Source of the DNA: Lachnospiraceae bacterium
Lineage (GTDB): Bacteria; Bacillota; Clostridia; Lachnospirales; Lachnospiraceae
Reading direction: 5' to 3'
DNA: 64,000 bases
Assembly (NCBI GenBank): GCA_017463255.1
Contig: JAFTPP010000016.1
Span: 124,001 to 188,000 of the forward strand
The notes under the pieces are model-generated. The model searched no databases. It worked only from the letters and a program-made list of their open reading frames with translations, and had not been told where the DNA came from. Numbering within the stretch: position 1 is the first letter of the stretch; each line of letters starts with the position of its first letter. This document shows positions 54,312 through 63,862 of the stretch, piece by piece. The translations under genes were made by a program, and so were the position numbers.

Positions 54312-54533
54312 ATGAAGAATTATGCAAGACCGGAATTAAAAGCAAACGAAGAAAGAATGGAAAATGTAGCATTATACTCAGGTGAATCAACAGAAGCTTT
54401 TGTATGTCCAAAAGCAAGCAACAGATACACATATGATTATTCTGCAACATGCCGTGCATGTTCAAATGCATACTGGGTAGTAATCGGTATGAAATGTAAA
54501 GGTGCAGATGGTATTGCTTTAAACGGTAAGTAA
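54312..54533 (+). CDS. Candidate RiPP-type precursor peptide 2, four Cys
   Basis: A 73-residue peptide. The leader (residues 1-25) has Y4-x-x-P7-x-L9 and ends ENVALYSGE as in peptide 1. The tail has Cys at 32, 47, 50 and 62 with TCRACSNAYW, a C-x-x-C-S-N-A-x-W block also seen in peptide 3, and ends GADGIALNGK. The ATG at 54312 is used; an out-of-frame ATG at 54305 lies too close to the AAGGAG site. No signal peptide is seen, so export would need a dedicated transporter. The leader motif equals the sequence that RRE (PqqD-like) proteins bind in lasso-peptide precursors. Confidence 0.85.
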   Translation: MKNYARPELKANEERMENVALYSGESTEAFVCPKASNRYTYDYSATCRACSNAYWVVIGMKCKGADGIALNGK

Positions 54534-54562
54534 GAATTTATTCTTACAGGGGAGGAAAAACT

Positions 54563-54856
54563 ATGGTAAACTATCAGAAACCGGAGATTATCAAATCTTC
54601 AGTAGAAGTATTTGAAACTGTAAACACAGCTTCAGGTGATTTTGGAAGAAAATGCCAGAGTGTTTATATGAATGGTGTTTATCATCCGACAAGTTATTCA
54701 GCAGGTGCTGATATGATGGCAAGAGGTTGCGAAGGATGTAACGCAAACTGGGGTTATTGTGCAGTTAGTGCATGTAATTATGATGGTGTATTTAAACCTT
54801 CATGGGAAGTGGCAGGTATGTCACCGGATAACAAGTGGAATACCAATGGTTGGTAA
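54563..54856 (+). CDS. Candidate RiPP-type precursor peptide 3, five Cys
   Basis: A 97-residue peptide starting at ATG 54563 after GGGGAGG. The leader has Y4-x-x-P7-x-I9 and a later SG (TASGDFG) at the same place as SGE in the other two. The tail has Cys at 31, 56, 59, 66 and 71 and the block GCEGCNANWGYCAVSAC, whose C-x-x-C-N-A-x-W part matches peptide 2. Many Gly, Ser, Asn, Tyr and Trp follow. It is one operon with peptides 1 and 2 and ends at a strong terminator. No known bacteriocin family is recognised. Confidence 0.85.
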   Translation: MVNYQKPEIIKSSVEVFETVNTASGDFGRKCQSVYMNGVYHPTSYSAGADMMARGCEGCNANWGYCAVSACNYDGVFKPSWEVAGMSPDNKWNTNGW

Positions 54857-54866
54857 AAAACAGCAG

Positions 54867-54900
54867 GGAGAGTTCTTAGAACTCTCCTTATTTTTTTCTT
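54867..54900 (+). terminator. Terminator after the peptide genes
   Basis: GGAGAGTTC (54867-54875), loop TTA, GAACTCTCC (54879-54887), then TTATTTTTTT. Confidence 0.88.
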
Positions 54901-54971
54901 GCTTAACTACGTGAAACTTAGTATTATAGAATAATAGAATAAAGCCGTGGGGAATTCGTAGGCTAAGCAAG
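54898..54971. repeat. 14-bp inverted repeat around the promoter region of the sugar transferase gene
   Basis: CTTGCTTAACTACG (54898-54911) and CGTAGGCTAAGCAAG (54957-54971) are near-perfect inverted copies 45 bases apart. A weak promoter-like pair (TTAACT near 54904, TATAGA near 54926) lies between. The arms could be paired operators or a structured leader. Confidence 0.45.
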
Positions 54972-54981
54972 GAATGAGTGT

Positions 54982-56373
54982 ATGAATAAGACGAATATGG
55001 GGGCCAATACCAATGTCCACCAAATCGCGTTGGATATTGTCATATTGCTGCTTTGTTATGTGGGTAGTATTGGAATATGCTTCAATATGATGAACCGACA
55101 GGAAATGATCAACCTGTTTGTGTTGGTGTGTCTTTTTACATTAATATATATACTGTCTAACAAAGAGTCGAGAGTATATAATGTTACAACTTTTTATTAT
55201 ATTGACCGTGTTCAGAGAAAATCCACCAAGTCCTTTATAGTGGCAACCGTAGCGGTATTCGCAGTTTTGTACTGTACGGACGGACACTTAATTGAGCCAA
55301 AGCCTTTTTTGGTGTTTTTGATTATCTGCTATATCATGATTTGCCTTAATGTTCTTTTTTTCAGAAGAATCATTGAGCGGCATCTGCTTAAGAATGTACC
55401 GCGAACTGCCTTTGTGGGGAAGATTCCTGCATTTAATAAATTCCGGTATTTCCTGGAAAAGACCAGTATTCAGGTGGAATGTGTGGGTTATATCAGTATG
55501 ACGGAAGAAGATGCAGGCGAAGGCTATATCGGTAAGATAGAAGACTTGGAAGAATTAATCCGTGAATACAATATCGATCAGGTATATATTTTGCAGAAGA
55601 ACGATAAGACTTTGGAATTTATCCAGCATTATCTGGATATCTGTATTGATATGGGTGTTACGGCACGACTGATTATTGATATTTATAAAAGAAGAAAGGC
55701 CAACAGCTATGTAAGCTCTGTGGGTACTTATCCTGTTGTTACATATCATACAATTTGTTTAAACGGTGTGGACAGAACGGTGAAACGATTCATTGATATT
55801 CTGGGAAGTATTTTTGGAATTATTCTATCCTCGCCGCTTATGTTGATAGCGGCTATTGCCATTAAATTAGATTCTAAGGGACCTGTTCTATTTAAACAGA
55901 CCCGCGTTGGGCAAAACGGACGACACTTCAAAATCTATAAATTCCGGAGTATGTATATTGATGCAGAAGAACGTAAGAAGGAATTAATGGAAAAGAATGA
56001 AATCAAAGGCGGCGTTATGTTCAAGATGAAGGATGACCCGAGAATTACCAGAGTCGGCAAATTCATCCGAAAGACAAGTATTGACGAACTGCCCCAGTTC
56101 TTTAACGTACTCATCGGCAATATGAGTCTGGTAGGCACCAGACCCCCTACCTTGGATGAAGTTGAAAAATATGAACGTAGCCAGTGGAGACGTATCAGTA
56201 TTAAACCGGGTATTACAGGCATGTGGCAGGTAAACGGGCGCAGTAGGATTGATAACTTCGAAGAAATTGTGGAACTGGACGTTGAATACATAGATAATTG
56301 GTCATTAACCCTTGATGTCAAAATATTATTTAAGACAGTGGGTATATTATTGAACCGTAAAGGTGCATACTAA
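54982..56373 (+). CDS. Polyprenyl-phosphate sugar-1-phosphate transferase (initiating enzyme)
   Basis: A 463-residue protein with four or five N-terminal membrane helices, a CoA-binding-like middle domain, and a C-terminal bacterial sugar transferase domain: RVGQNGRHFKIYKFRSMYIDAEERKKEL, KDDPRITRVGKFIRKTSIDELPQFFNVLIGNMSLVGTRPP and KPGITGMWQVNGRS. It moves a sugar phosphate to undecaprenyl phosphate, the first step for the polymer. It lies downstream of the peptide genes, apart from the main operon. Confidence 0.93.
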   Translation: MNKTNMGANTNVHQIALDIVILLLCYVGSIGICFNMMNRQEMINLFVLVCLFTLIYILSNKESRVYNVTTFYYIDRVQRKSTKSFIVATVAVFAVLYCTDGHLIEPKPFLVFLIICYIMICLNVLFFRRIIERHLLKNVPRTAFVGKIPAFNKFRYFLEKTSIQVECVGYISMTEEDAGEGYIGKIEDLEELIREYNIDQVYILQKNDKTLEFIQHYLDICIDMGVTARLIIDIYKRRKANSYVSSVGTYPVVTYHTICLNGVDRTVKRFIDILGSIFGIILSSPLMLIAAIAIKLDSKGPVLFKQTRVGQNGRHFKIYKFRSMYIDAEERKKELMEKNEIKGGVMFKMKDDPRITRVGKFIRKTSIDELPQFFNVLIGNMSLVGTRPPTLDEVEKYERSQWRRISIKPGITGMWQVNGRSRIDNFEEIVELDVEYIDNWSLTLDVKILFKTVGILLNRKGAY

Positions 56374-56387
56374 TAGCAAATCAAAGA

Positions 56388-56430
56388 ATCAGGGCTCTGT
56401 GAAAACATTCATGGAGCCTGATATTTCTTA
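56388..56430 (+). terminator. Probable terminator after the sugar transferase gene
   Basis: ATCAGGGCTCTGTGAA (56388-56403) pairs with TTCATGGAGCCTGAT (56408-56422) with small mismatches; the T-run that follows is short. Confidence 0.55.
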
Positions 56431-56450
56431 AAAAATCATTATTTTTCTGA

Positions 56451-56479
56451 TTGACAAACCCTATTGACAAATATATAAT
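56451..56479 (+). promoter_or_regulatory. Promoter of the rpsL-rpsG-fusA unit
   Basis: TTGACA (56451-56456) and TATAAT (56474-56479), both perfect, spacer 17. A second TTGACA (56464-56469) lies inside the spacer. Confidence 0.85.
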
Positions 56480-56553
56480 AATCTAGCATGCGAAAAAATT
56501 CGCTTTTTTCTGTGTGCAATAAAACTCATTATATAAACAGGAGGTGAATCAGA

Positions 56554-56973
56554 ATGCCAACATTTAACCAGTTAGTAAGAAAAGGACGTCAGACAGCCGT
56601 TAAGAAGTCTACTGCACCAGCTCTTCAGAAGGGTTACAACTCTCTTCATAAGAAAGCTACAGACGCAGCAGCACCTCAGAAACGTGGTGTTTGTACAGCT
56701 GTTAAAACAGCTACACCTAAGAAACCTAACTCAGCTCTTAGAAAGATCGCCAGAGTTCGTCTTTCAAACGGAATCGAAGTAACAAGTTACATTCCGGGTG
56801 AAGGTCACAACTTACAGGAACATAGCGTTGTTCTTATCAGAGGTGGTAGAGTTAAAGACTTACCAGGTACAAGATATCACATTATTCGTGGTACACTTGA
56901 TACTGCGGGAGTTGCTAACAGAAAACAGGCTCGTTCAAAATACGGCGCTAAGAGACCAAAGGCTGGTAAATAA
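56554..56973 (+). CDS. rpsL: 30S ribosomal protein S12
   Basis: A 139-residue S12 with the decoding-centre segments [23 protein letters not shown] and [32 protein letters not shown] 56554 follows AGGAGGTG. Confidence 0.98.
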   Translation: MPTFNQLVRKGRQTAVKKSTAPALQKGYNSLHKKATDAAAPQKRGVCTAVKTATPKKPNSALRKIARVRLSNGIEVTSYIPGEGHNLQEHSVVLIRGGRVKDLPGTRYHIIRGTLDTAGVANRKQARSKYGAKRPKAGK

Positions 56974-56989
56974 GAAATCCGCATAAGCA

Positions 56990-57075
56990 GGAATTCGTAT
57001 TTACAAGTACCACATGTTTGTAATTTGTAGTGTTGGAATTCTGGTTTTAGAATACAGCGCGAACACATTTTATTT
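56990..57075 (+). promoter_or_regulatory. Possible structured leader between rpsL and rpsG
   Basis: CAGGAATTC (near 56990) and GGAATTCTG (near 57035) pair with one bulge, and TTACAA/TTGTAA form an inner stem. In E. coli, S7 binds the rpsL-rpsG spacer; a similar role here is only inferred. Confidence 0.35.
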
Positions 57076-57112
57076 ATTTGTGAGTACCGATGATTTATTA
57101 ATGGTTATTTAA

Positions 57113-57610
<498 letters not shown>

Positions 57611-57625
57611 TAGGAGGAAATTACC

Positions 57626-59743
57626 TTGGCTGGAAGAGAATATCCATTGGAAAGAACCAGAAATATTGGTATTATGGCTCATATCGATGCCGGTAAGACT
57701 ACTACTACAGAGCGTATTCTTTATTACACCGGTGTTAACTATAAGATCGGTGATACTCATGAAGGTACTGCAACCATGGACTGGATGGAGCAGGAACAGG
57801 AAAGAGGTATCACAATTACTTCGGCAGCTACTACCTGTCACTGGACTTTACAGGAAAACGGTAAGGCTAAACCGGGCGCTTTAGAGCATCGTATCAACAT
57901 TATTGATACTACTGGTCACGTTGACTTTACCGTAGAAGTAGAACGTTCATTACGTGTACTTGACGGTGCTGTTGGTGTATTCTGTGCTAAAGGTGGTGTA
58001 GAACCTCAGTCAGAAAACGTATGGCGTCAGGCTGACACATACGGTGTACCACGTATGGCGTTCATCAATAAGATGGACATCTTAGGTGCAAACTTCTACG
58101 CTGCAGTAGACCAGATTAAAACAAGACTTGGTAAGAATGCTATTTGTATTCAGTTACCAATCGGTAAAGAAGATCAGTTTAAAGGAATCGTTGACTTATT
58201 TGAAATGAAAGCTTACATCTACAATGATGATAAGGGTGATGATATTTCAATCATTGATATTCCTGAAGATATGAAAGATGATGCAGAATTATATCATACA
58301 GAATTAGTAGAAAAAATCTGCGAATTAGATGATGATTTAATGATGATGTACTTAGAAGGTGAAGAACCTTCTGTAGACGAATTAAAGGCTGCATTAAGAA
58401 AAGGTACATGTGAATGTGCCGCAATTCCTGTATGCTGTGGTACAGCTTACAGAAACAAAGGTGTTCAGAAATTATTGGATGCTGTTATTGAATTCATGCC
58501 TTCACCTGTAGACATCCCTGCTATCAAGGGTGTTGATATGGATGGTAATGAAATTGAAAGACATTCTTCTGATGAAGAACCTTTCTCTGCACTTGCATTC
58601 AAGATTATGACTGACCCATTCGTAGGTAAGTTAGCTTACTTCCGTGTATACTCAGGAACTGTTAATTCAGGTTCTTATGTATATAACTCAACAAAAGACA
58701 AAAAAGAACGTGTAGGCCGTATTCTTCAGATGCATGCTAACAAGAGAGCAGAACTTGATAAAGTTTACTCAGGTGATATTGCAGCAGCAGTTGGATTTAA
58801 GCTTACAACAACAGGTGATACAATCTGTGATGAACAGCATCCTGTAATCTTAGAGTCTATGGAATTCCCTGAACCGGTTATCGAGCTTGCAATCGAGCCT
58901 AAGACAAAAGCAGGACAGGGCAAACTTGGTGAATCTTTAGCAAAACTTGCAGAAGAAGATCCTACATTCCGTGCTCATACTGATCAGGAAACAGGTCAGA
59001 CAATCATCGCAGGTATGGGTGAATTACACCTTGAAATCATCGTAGACAGACTTCTTCGTGAATTCCATGTAGAAGCTAACGTAGGTGCTCCACAGGTTGC
59101 TTACAAAGAAGCAATCACCAAGGAAGTTGACGTTGATAGCAAGTATGCTAAACAGTCAGGTGGACGTGGTCAGTATGGTCACTGTAAGGTTAGATTCTCA
59201 CCTATGGATGCAAACGGTGAAGAACTCTTCAAATTCGAATCTGAAGTTGTTGGTGGTGCTATTCCTAAGGAATACATCCCTGCAGTTGGCGAAGGTATTG
59301 AAGAAGCTACTAAAGCAGGTATCCTTGGCGGATTCCCTGTAGTAGGTGTTAAGGCTGTTGTATATGACGGTTCATACCATGAAGTCGACTCTTCAGAAAT
59401 GGCATTCCACATTGCCGGATCTATGGCTTTCAAAGAAGCTATGCAGAAGGCATCACCGGTATTACTTGAGCCTATTATGAAGGTTGAAGTAACAATGCCT
59501 GAAGAATACATGGGAGATGTTATCGGTGATATCAACTCTCGTCGTGGACGTATCGAAGGTATGGATGATGTTGGTAACGGAAAGATCGTAAGAGGTTTCG
59601 TTCCATTGTCAGAAATGTTCGGTTACGCTACAGATCTTCGTTCTAGGACACAGGGACGTGGTAACTACTCAATGTTCTTTGAGAAGTACGAACAGGTTCC
59701 TAAGAACGTACAGGAAAAAGTACTTGCTAACAAAGCAAAATAA
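57626..59743 (+). CDS. fusA: Elongation factor G
   Basis: A 705-residue translational GTPase, starting at TTG 57626 behind AGGAGG. G1 [16 protein letters not shown]3 [10 protein letters not shown]4 INKMD are intact; domain IV has [12 protein letters not shown], domain [25 protein letters not shown]. It moves tRNA and mRNA on the ribosome. The start codon TTG is unusual for such an abundant protein. Confidence 0.98.
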   Translation: MAGREYPLERTRNIGIMAHIDAGKTTTTERILYYTGVNYKIGDTHEGTATMDWMEQEQERGITITSAATTCHWTLQENGKAKPGALEHRINIIDTTGHVDFTVEVERSLRVLDGAVGVFCAKGGVEPQSENVWRQADTYGVPRMAFINKMDILGANFYAAVDQIKTRLGKNAICIQLPIGKEDQFKGIVDLFEMKAYIYNDDKGDDISIIDIPEDMKDDAELYHTELVEKICELDDDLMMMYLEGEEPSVDELKAALRKGTCECAAIPVCCGTAYRNKGVQKLLDAVIEFMPSPVDIPAIKGVDMDGNEIERHSSDEEPFSALAFKIMTDPFVGKLAYFRVYSGTVNSGSYVYNSTKDKKERVGRILQMHANKRAELDKVYSGDIAAAVGFKLTTTGDTICDEQHPVILESMEFPEPVIELAIEPKTKAGQGKLGESLAKLAEEDPTFRAHTDQETGQTIIAGMGELHLEIIVDRLLREFHVEANVGAPQVAYKEAITKEVDVDSKYAKQSGGRGQYGHCKVRFSPMDANGEELFKFESEVVGGAIPKEYIPAVGEGIEEATKAGILGGFPVVGVKAVVYDGSYHEVDSSEMAFHIAGSMAFKEAMQKASPVLLEPIMKVEVTMPEEYMGDVIGDINSRRGRIEGMDDVGNGKIVRGFVPLSEMFGYATDLRSRTQGRGNYSMFFEKYEQVPKNVQEKVLANKAK

Positions 59744-59778
59744 GCTTGTTATTTAAACTATTAGTACTAAAATAATGC

Positions 59779-59814
59779 TTGAAAAACCATTGGTTATTTA
59801 ATATAATCAATGGT
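59779..59814 (+). promoter_or_regulatory. tuf promoter embedded in a 12-bp inverted repeat
   Basis: TTGAAA (59779-59784) and TATAAT (59802-59807), spacer 17. ACCATTGGTTAT (59786-59797) and ATAATCAATGGT (59803-59814) are inverted copies with one G-T wobble and cover spacer, -10 and start. Thus tuf has its own promoter and perhaps an operator. Confidence 0.7.
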
Positions 59815-59881
59815 AGGCGAGCAAAAAAATAAAACTCAACAATAAAAACAATTATTATTTATTTTAAGGAGGACTTTAGAA

Positions 59882-61075
59882 ATGGCTAAAGCTAAGTTTG
59901 AGAGAACCAAAGCTCATTGTAACATTGGTACCATTGGACACGTTGACCATGGTAAAACAACATTAACAGCTGCTATTACAAAGACATTAAACGTAAGATT
60001 AGGAACTGGTGAAGCAGTTGCATTCGAAAACATCGACAAGGCTCCAGAAGAAAGAGAACGTGGTATCACAATCTCTACTTCTCACGTAGAATACGAAACA
60101 GAAAACAGACACTACGCTCACGTAGACTGCCCAGGACATGCTGACTATGTAAAGAACATGATCACAGGTGCTGCTCAGATGGATGGTGCTATCCTCGTAG
60201 TTGCTGCTACTGACGGTGTTATGGCTCAGACACAGGAACATATCTTACTTTCTCGTCAGGTAGGTGTTCCTTACATCGTAGTATTCATGAACAAATGTGA
60301 TATGGTTGATGATCCAGAATTACTTGAATTAGTAGAAATGGAAATCAGAGAAAAATTAAACGAATATGAATTCCCAGGAGATGATACTCCAATCGTTCAG
60401 GGTTCAGCTTTAAAAGCTCTTGAAGATCCTAACTCAGAATGGGGCGACAAGATTCTTGAATTAATGGCAGAAGTTGATGCTTATATTCCAGATCCTCAGC
60501 GTGATACAGATAAACCATTCCTTATGCCAGTAGAAGACGTATTCTCTATCACAGGTCGTGGTACAGTTGCTACAGGTAGAGTAGAACGTGGTACACTTCA
60601 TATGTCAGACGAAGTTGAAATCATCGGTATCAAAGAAGAAACACAGAAATCTGTTGTTACAGGTATCGAAATGTTCCGTAAACTTCTTGACGAAGCGCAG
60701 GCTGGTGATAACGTAGGTGTTCTTCTTCGTGGTATCCAGAGAACAGACATCGAAAGAGGTCAGGTTCTTGCAAAACCAGGTACAGTAAAATGCCATACAA
60801 AATTCACAGCTCAGGTTTACGTTTTAACAAAAGATGAAGGTGGACGTCATACTCCTTTCTTCAACAACTATAGACCTCAGTTCTACTTCAGAACAACAGA
60901 CGTAACAGGTGTTTGTAACTTACCAGCTGGTACAGAAATGTGTATGCCTGGCGATAACATCGAAATGACTATCGAATTAATTCACCCAATCGCTATGGAG
61001 CAGGGTCTTACATTCGCTATTCGTGAAGGTGGACGTACTGTAGGTTCAGGCCGTGTTGCTACAATTATTGAGTAA
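59882..61075 (+). CDS. tuf: Elongation factor Tu
   Basis: A 397-residue GTPase that brings aminoacyl-tRNA to the ribosome. G1 [16 protein letters not shown]3 [27 protein letters not shown]4 NKCDM, and the C-terminal [16 protein letters not shown] 59882 follows AAGGAGG. Confidence 0.99.
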   Translation: MAKAKFERTKAHCNIGTIGHVDHGKTTLTAAITKTLNVRLGTGEAVAFENIDKAPEERERGITISTSHVEYETENRHYAHVDCPGHADYVKNMITGAAQMDGAILVVAATDGVMAQTQEHILLSRQVGVPYIVVFMNKCDMVDDPELLELVEMEIREKLNEYEFPGDDTPIVQGSALKALEDPNSEWGDKILELMAEVDAYIPDPQRDTDKPFLMPVEDVFSITGRGTVATGRVERGTLHMSDEVEIIGIKEETQKSVVTGIEMFRKLLDEAQAGDNVGVLLRGIQRTDIERGQVLAKPGTVKCHTKFTAQVYVLTKDEGGRHTPFFNNYRPQFYFRTTDVTGVCNLPAGTEMCMPGDNIEMTIELIHPIAMEQGLTFAIREGGRTVGSGRVATIIE

Positions 61076-61086
61076 TCTACGCGAAA

Positions 61087-61221
61087 GCAATAAGCCGAGC
61101 AAATAAGTAAAAATATAGCCCATGGGAATGCTTGCATTCCTATGGGTTTATTTTTGCTTATTTATTGGGCGCAAGCCCGCGAACGAGCAGCATTGCTGCG
61201 AGTTTTAGCGAGGTTTATTGC
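61087..61221. repeat. Large nested hairpin element after tuf
   Basis: A 29-30 base near-perfect inverted repeat (61101-61130 and 61135-61163) joined by CTTG forms the core and may terminate tuf. A GGGC-GCAA-GCCC hairpin and a GCAGCATTGCTGC hairpin follow, and an outer pair GCAATAAGCC (61087-61096) with GGTTTATTGC (61212-61221) encloses all. It may be a repeat element of this genome. Confidence 0.7.
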
Positions 61222-61321
61222 GTTGCTTATAAAGCGTATATTGTAAAATAGCGACTGCCGCGATCGAGGAAACGCGAAGCATTTTCAAAGTCCGCTTAGA
61301 TAAAATAGAATTTGAATCAAT

Positions 61322-61364
61322 AAAAAGTCGCAATGTTATAGAAATATAGGATTGCGACTTTTAC
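61322..61364. terminator. Terminator-like hairpin upstream of the WYL regulator
   Basis: AAAAAGTCGCAAT (61322-61334) and ATTGCGACTTTT (61351-61362) are perfect inverted copies around a 16-base loop. It could work in both directions. Confidence 0.6.
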
Positions 61365-61379
61365 GTATAGATAGTTGAA

Positions 61380-61407
61380 TTGTGTTTTAAAATATTTTTG
61401 CTATAAT
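61380..61407 (+). promoter_or_regulatory. Possible promoter of the WYL regulator unit
   Basis: TTGTGT (61380-61385) and TATAAT (61402-61407), spacer 16. Confidence 0.5.
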
Positions 61408-61478
61408 ATTTTTAAATATGACACATAGATGACATGTTTGAAGCAGTAAATTATGATATAGGAAAGAGAATAGGTGAA

Positions 61479-62387
61479 ATGAAGATTGAAAGGCTAATAG
61501 GGATTCTATCTATATTGTTACAAAAGGATATGGTTACAGCACCTTTTCTTGCGGAGCATTTTGAAGTGTCCAGAAGAACCATAAACAGGGATATTGAAGA
61601 TTTGTGTAAAGCAGGGATTCCGATTGCAACCAAGCAGGGGACGGGTGGCGGAATTTATATTATGGATAACTATAAAATCAGCAAGACTTTGATTACAAAT
61701 GCTGAAATGCAGGATATTCTTGCAGGAATCCGCAGCCTTGACAGTGTGAATGGAACGAATCAATATAAGCAGTTGATGGAAAAACTGGAGGCTGGTTCTT
61801 CGGATTTTCTTGTGGGAGAACAATCGGTATTGATTGATCTTTCTTCTTGGTATAAGGAATCGCTAGCGCCCAAAATTCAGATTATCCGTAGTGCCATTCA
61901 GGGGTGTCGCAAAATCTCATTTTACTATTATGGACCATCAGGAGAATCCCAGAGAACTATAGAGCCGTACTATCTGGTATTTCAGTGGTCTAACTGGTAT
62001 GTGTGGGGCTGGTGTGATACTCGAAAAGATTATAGGCTATTTAAATTAAATCGTTTGGACGAGCTTGCAATGATGGAACATGTTTTTGAAAAACGTCCGC
62101 TGGTGTTGCCGGATTTTACTTCAGTCGAGAAAGTTTTCCCGGGAGGAATTCATGTAAAAGCACTTTTTGAGGCAGACTGTAAGTGGCGCCTGGTGGAAGA
62201 GTTTGGAACTCACTGTTTTGAAGAGCAGGCTGATGGTAAACTTTTATTTCAGACAGAATACACGGACAAAGAAAATCTGCTCACGTGGTTACTTACGTTT
62301 AGAAATAAAGTGATTTTATTAGGACCTGAGGAGGTACGCAGGGAATTGTGCGCGGAGTTACAGAAGACCTTACAACAATACAAATAA
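61479..62387 (+). CDS. WYL-domain transcriptional regulator
   Basis: A 302-residue regulator (YafY type). N-terminal winged HTH (MKIERLIGILSILLQKDMVTAPFLAEHFEVSRRTINRDIEDLCKAGIPI), then a WYL domain with QRTIEPYYLVFQWSNWYVWGWCDTRKDYRLFKLNRLDEL and a C-terminal WCX-type part. It binds DNA in response to an unknown ligand. ATG 61479 matches the family start; ATG 61434 would add 15 residues. It probably controls the two genes downstream. Confidence 0.88.
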   Translation: MKIERLIGILSILLQKDMVTAPFLAEHFEVSRRTINRDIEDLCKAGIPIATKQGTGGGIYIMDNYKISKTLITNAEMQDILAGIRSLDSVNGTNQYKQLMEKLEAGSSDFLVGEQSVLIDLSSWYKESLAPKIQIIRSAIQGCRKISFYYYGPSGESQRTIEPYYLVFQWSNWYVWGWCDTRKDYRLFKLNRLDELAMMEHVFEKRPLVLPDFTSVEKVFPGGIHVKALFEADCKWRLVEEFGTHCFEEQADGKLLFQTEYTDKENLLTWLLTFRNKVILLGPEEVRRELCAELQKTLQQYK

Positions 62388-62402
62388 AGGAGAAAAGTCA
62401 AA

Positions 62403-63047
62403 ATGAAGTATGCATGGATGGATGAATATCTGATGAATAAGACAGGTGTAACCAAAGATCTGAAAGAAGAGTGGAATTGGATTCGCTATATGATAGGCGG
62501 AAAAATGTTTGCTGCGATATGTTTGGATGAGGCAAACGAGAATAAACCTGTTTATATAACTTTGAAACTCGAACCCTTGGTTGGAGATTTTCTCAGACAA
62601 CAATATGAAGATATTATTCCAGGATATTATATGAATAAAGTGCACTGGAATTCTATTAAGCCGGATGGTGAAGTGCCGGATGATTTATTAATGGAAATGC
62701 TGGATAAATCCTATGCATTGGTGCTTCACAGCTTTAGCAAGAAGCGTCAACAAGAAATCTTACTGACGACATATTGTGGATTGGATTGTACGAATTGTGA
62801 GTATAAAGAACCTTGCAAGTGTAATGGTTGCGTGGCTACAAAAGGAATGCCTTTTCATGCAGAGGAAACTCCGTGTCCGGTTGCTGCATGTGTGATACAA
62901 AAGGGGATATCTTTTTGCGGAGAGTGTACTGATTTTCCGTGTCAATTACTGACTGATTATTCTAATGATACAGAGCATGGGGATAATCCACAGGGGGCAC
63001 GTATTGAAGCTTGTAAGATGATTAAATGTTTGTTGGAAAAGAAATAG
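62403..63047 (+). CDS. YjbR/MmcQ-like domain fused to a DUF3795 Cys-rich domain
   Basis: A 214-residue protein. Residues 1 to about 120 resemble the MmcQ/YjbR family (KEEWNWIRYMIGGKMFAAIC, YITLKLEPLVGDFLRQQY, GYYMNKVHWNSI, LLMEMLDKSYALVLHSF). From about 120 a Cys-rich DUF3795 domain (TYCGLDCTNCEYKEPCKCNGCVATKG, then CPVAACVIQKGISFCGECTDFPC) probably binds zinc or another metal. It follows the regulator by 15 bases. The function of the fusion is unknown. Confidence 0.82.
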   Translation: MKYAWMDEYLMNKTGVTKDLKEEWNWIRYMIGGKMFAAICLDEANENKPVYITLKLEPLVGDFLRQQYEDIIPGYYMNKVHWNSIKPDGEVPDDLLMEMLDKSYALVLHSFSKKRQQEILLTTYCGLDCTNCEYKEPCKCNGCVATKGMPFHAEETPCPVAACVIQKGISFCGECTDFPCQLLTDYSNDTEHGDNPQGARIEACKMIKCLLEKK

Positions 63048-63087
63048 AAGAAGATTTCAATAAATAAAACAATGGGGGATTGAAGGA

Positions 63088-63723
63088 ATGGCATACGATT
63101 TCAAAAAAGATTTAAAAGAGTTTTATAGGTCAAAGAATAAACCTGAAATTGTAAATGTGCCCAAGGCAAACTACATTGTAGTCAGAGGGAGTGGTGATCC
63201 TATTGAAGAAGGTGGAGCATATCAGCAGGCAATCAGCGTTTTATATGCAGTAGCCTATACCTTGAAAATGAGCTATAAAACGGATTATAAAATTGAAGAC
63301 TTTTATGAATATGTGGTTCCACCGCTGGAAGGGTTTTGGTGGCAGGAAAATGTTTCAGGTGTGGATTATAGCGATAGATCTGCATTTCACTGGATTTCTG
63401 TCATTAGGGCACCTGATTTTATAACCGAAAAGGATTTTGACTGGGCAGTAAAAATGGCAACGAATAAGAAAAAAATAGATTGTTCTTCAGCAGAGTTCAT
63501 AACCATAGAGGAAGGGTTATGTGTCCAAATAATGCATATAGGCCCATTTGATGAAGAACCAAAGAGCGTTGCCATCATGGATAAATTTCTTGAAACAAAT
63601 GGTTATGTGAATGATATGAATGCAGAGAGGCTTCACCATGAAATTTATTTGTCTGATGCAAGAAAGGTTCCGGCAGATAAGTGGAAAACAATAATAAGGC
63701 ATCCGATTAAGAAAGCGGAATAA
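63088..63723 (+). CDS. GyrI-like small-molecule-binding protein
   Basis: A 211-residue protein of the GyrI-like/SOUL-type effector-binding fold: VNVPKANYIVVRGSGDP, AISVLYAVAYTLKMSYKT, FWWQENVSGVDY, GLCVQIMHIGPFDEEPKSVAIMDKFLETNGY and HHEIYLSDARKVPADKWKTIIRHPI. It has no DNA-binding domain. It ends the regulator unit. Ligand unknown. Confidence 0.85.
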   Translation: MAYDFKKDLKEFYRSKNKPEIVNVPKANYIVVRGSGDPIEEGGAYQQAISVLYAVAYTLKMSYKTDYKIEDFYEYVVPPLEGFWWQENVSGVDYSDRSAFHWISVIRAPDFITEKDFDWAVKMATNKKKIDCSSAEFITIEEGLCVQIMHIGPFDEEPKSVAIMDKFLETNGYVNDMNAERLHHEIYLSDARKVPADKWKTIIRHPIKKAE

Positions 63724-63724
63724 A

Positions 63725-63768
63725 AAAGGGCGTCCTAAGCAGTGAGAATGCTGCATAGGGCTTCTTTT
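63725..63768 (+). terminator. Weak terminator-like hairpin
   Basis: Near 63728-63764 GGGCGTCCTAAGCAG can pair loosely with CTGCATAGGGC, followed by TTCTTTT. Pairing is imperfect. Confidence 0.35.
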
Positions 63769-63773
63769 GTTAG

Positions 63774-63802
63774 TTGTAGTCGTATTTTGTAGATGATATA
63801 AT
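63774..63802 (+). promoter_or_regulatory. Promoter of the acyltransferase gene
   Basis: TTGTAG (63774-63779) and TATAAT (63797-63802), spacer 17, about 60 bases ahead of the ATG at 63863. Confidence 0.65.
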
Positions 63803-63862
63803 ATAAGTCGTAGGATTTGCCGGAATTTCAAGTAAATGGTTATGGAAGGTTATTATTAGGTC

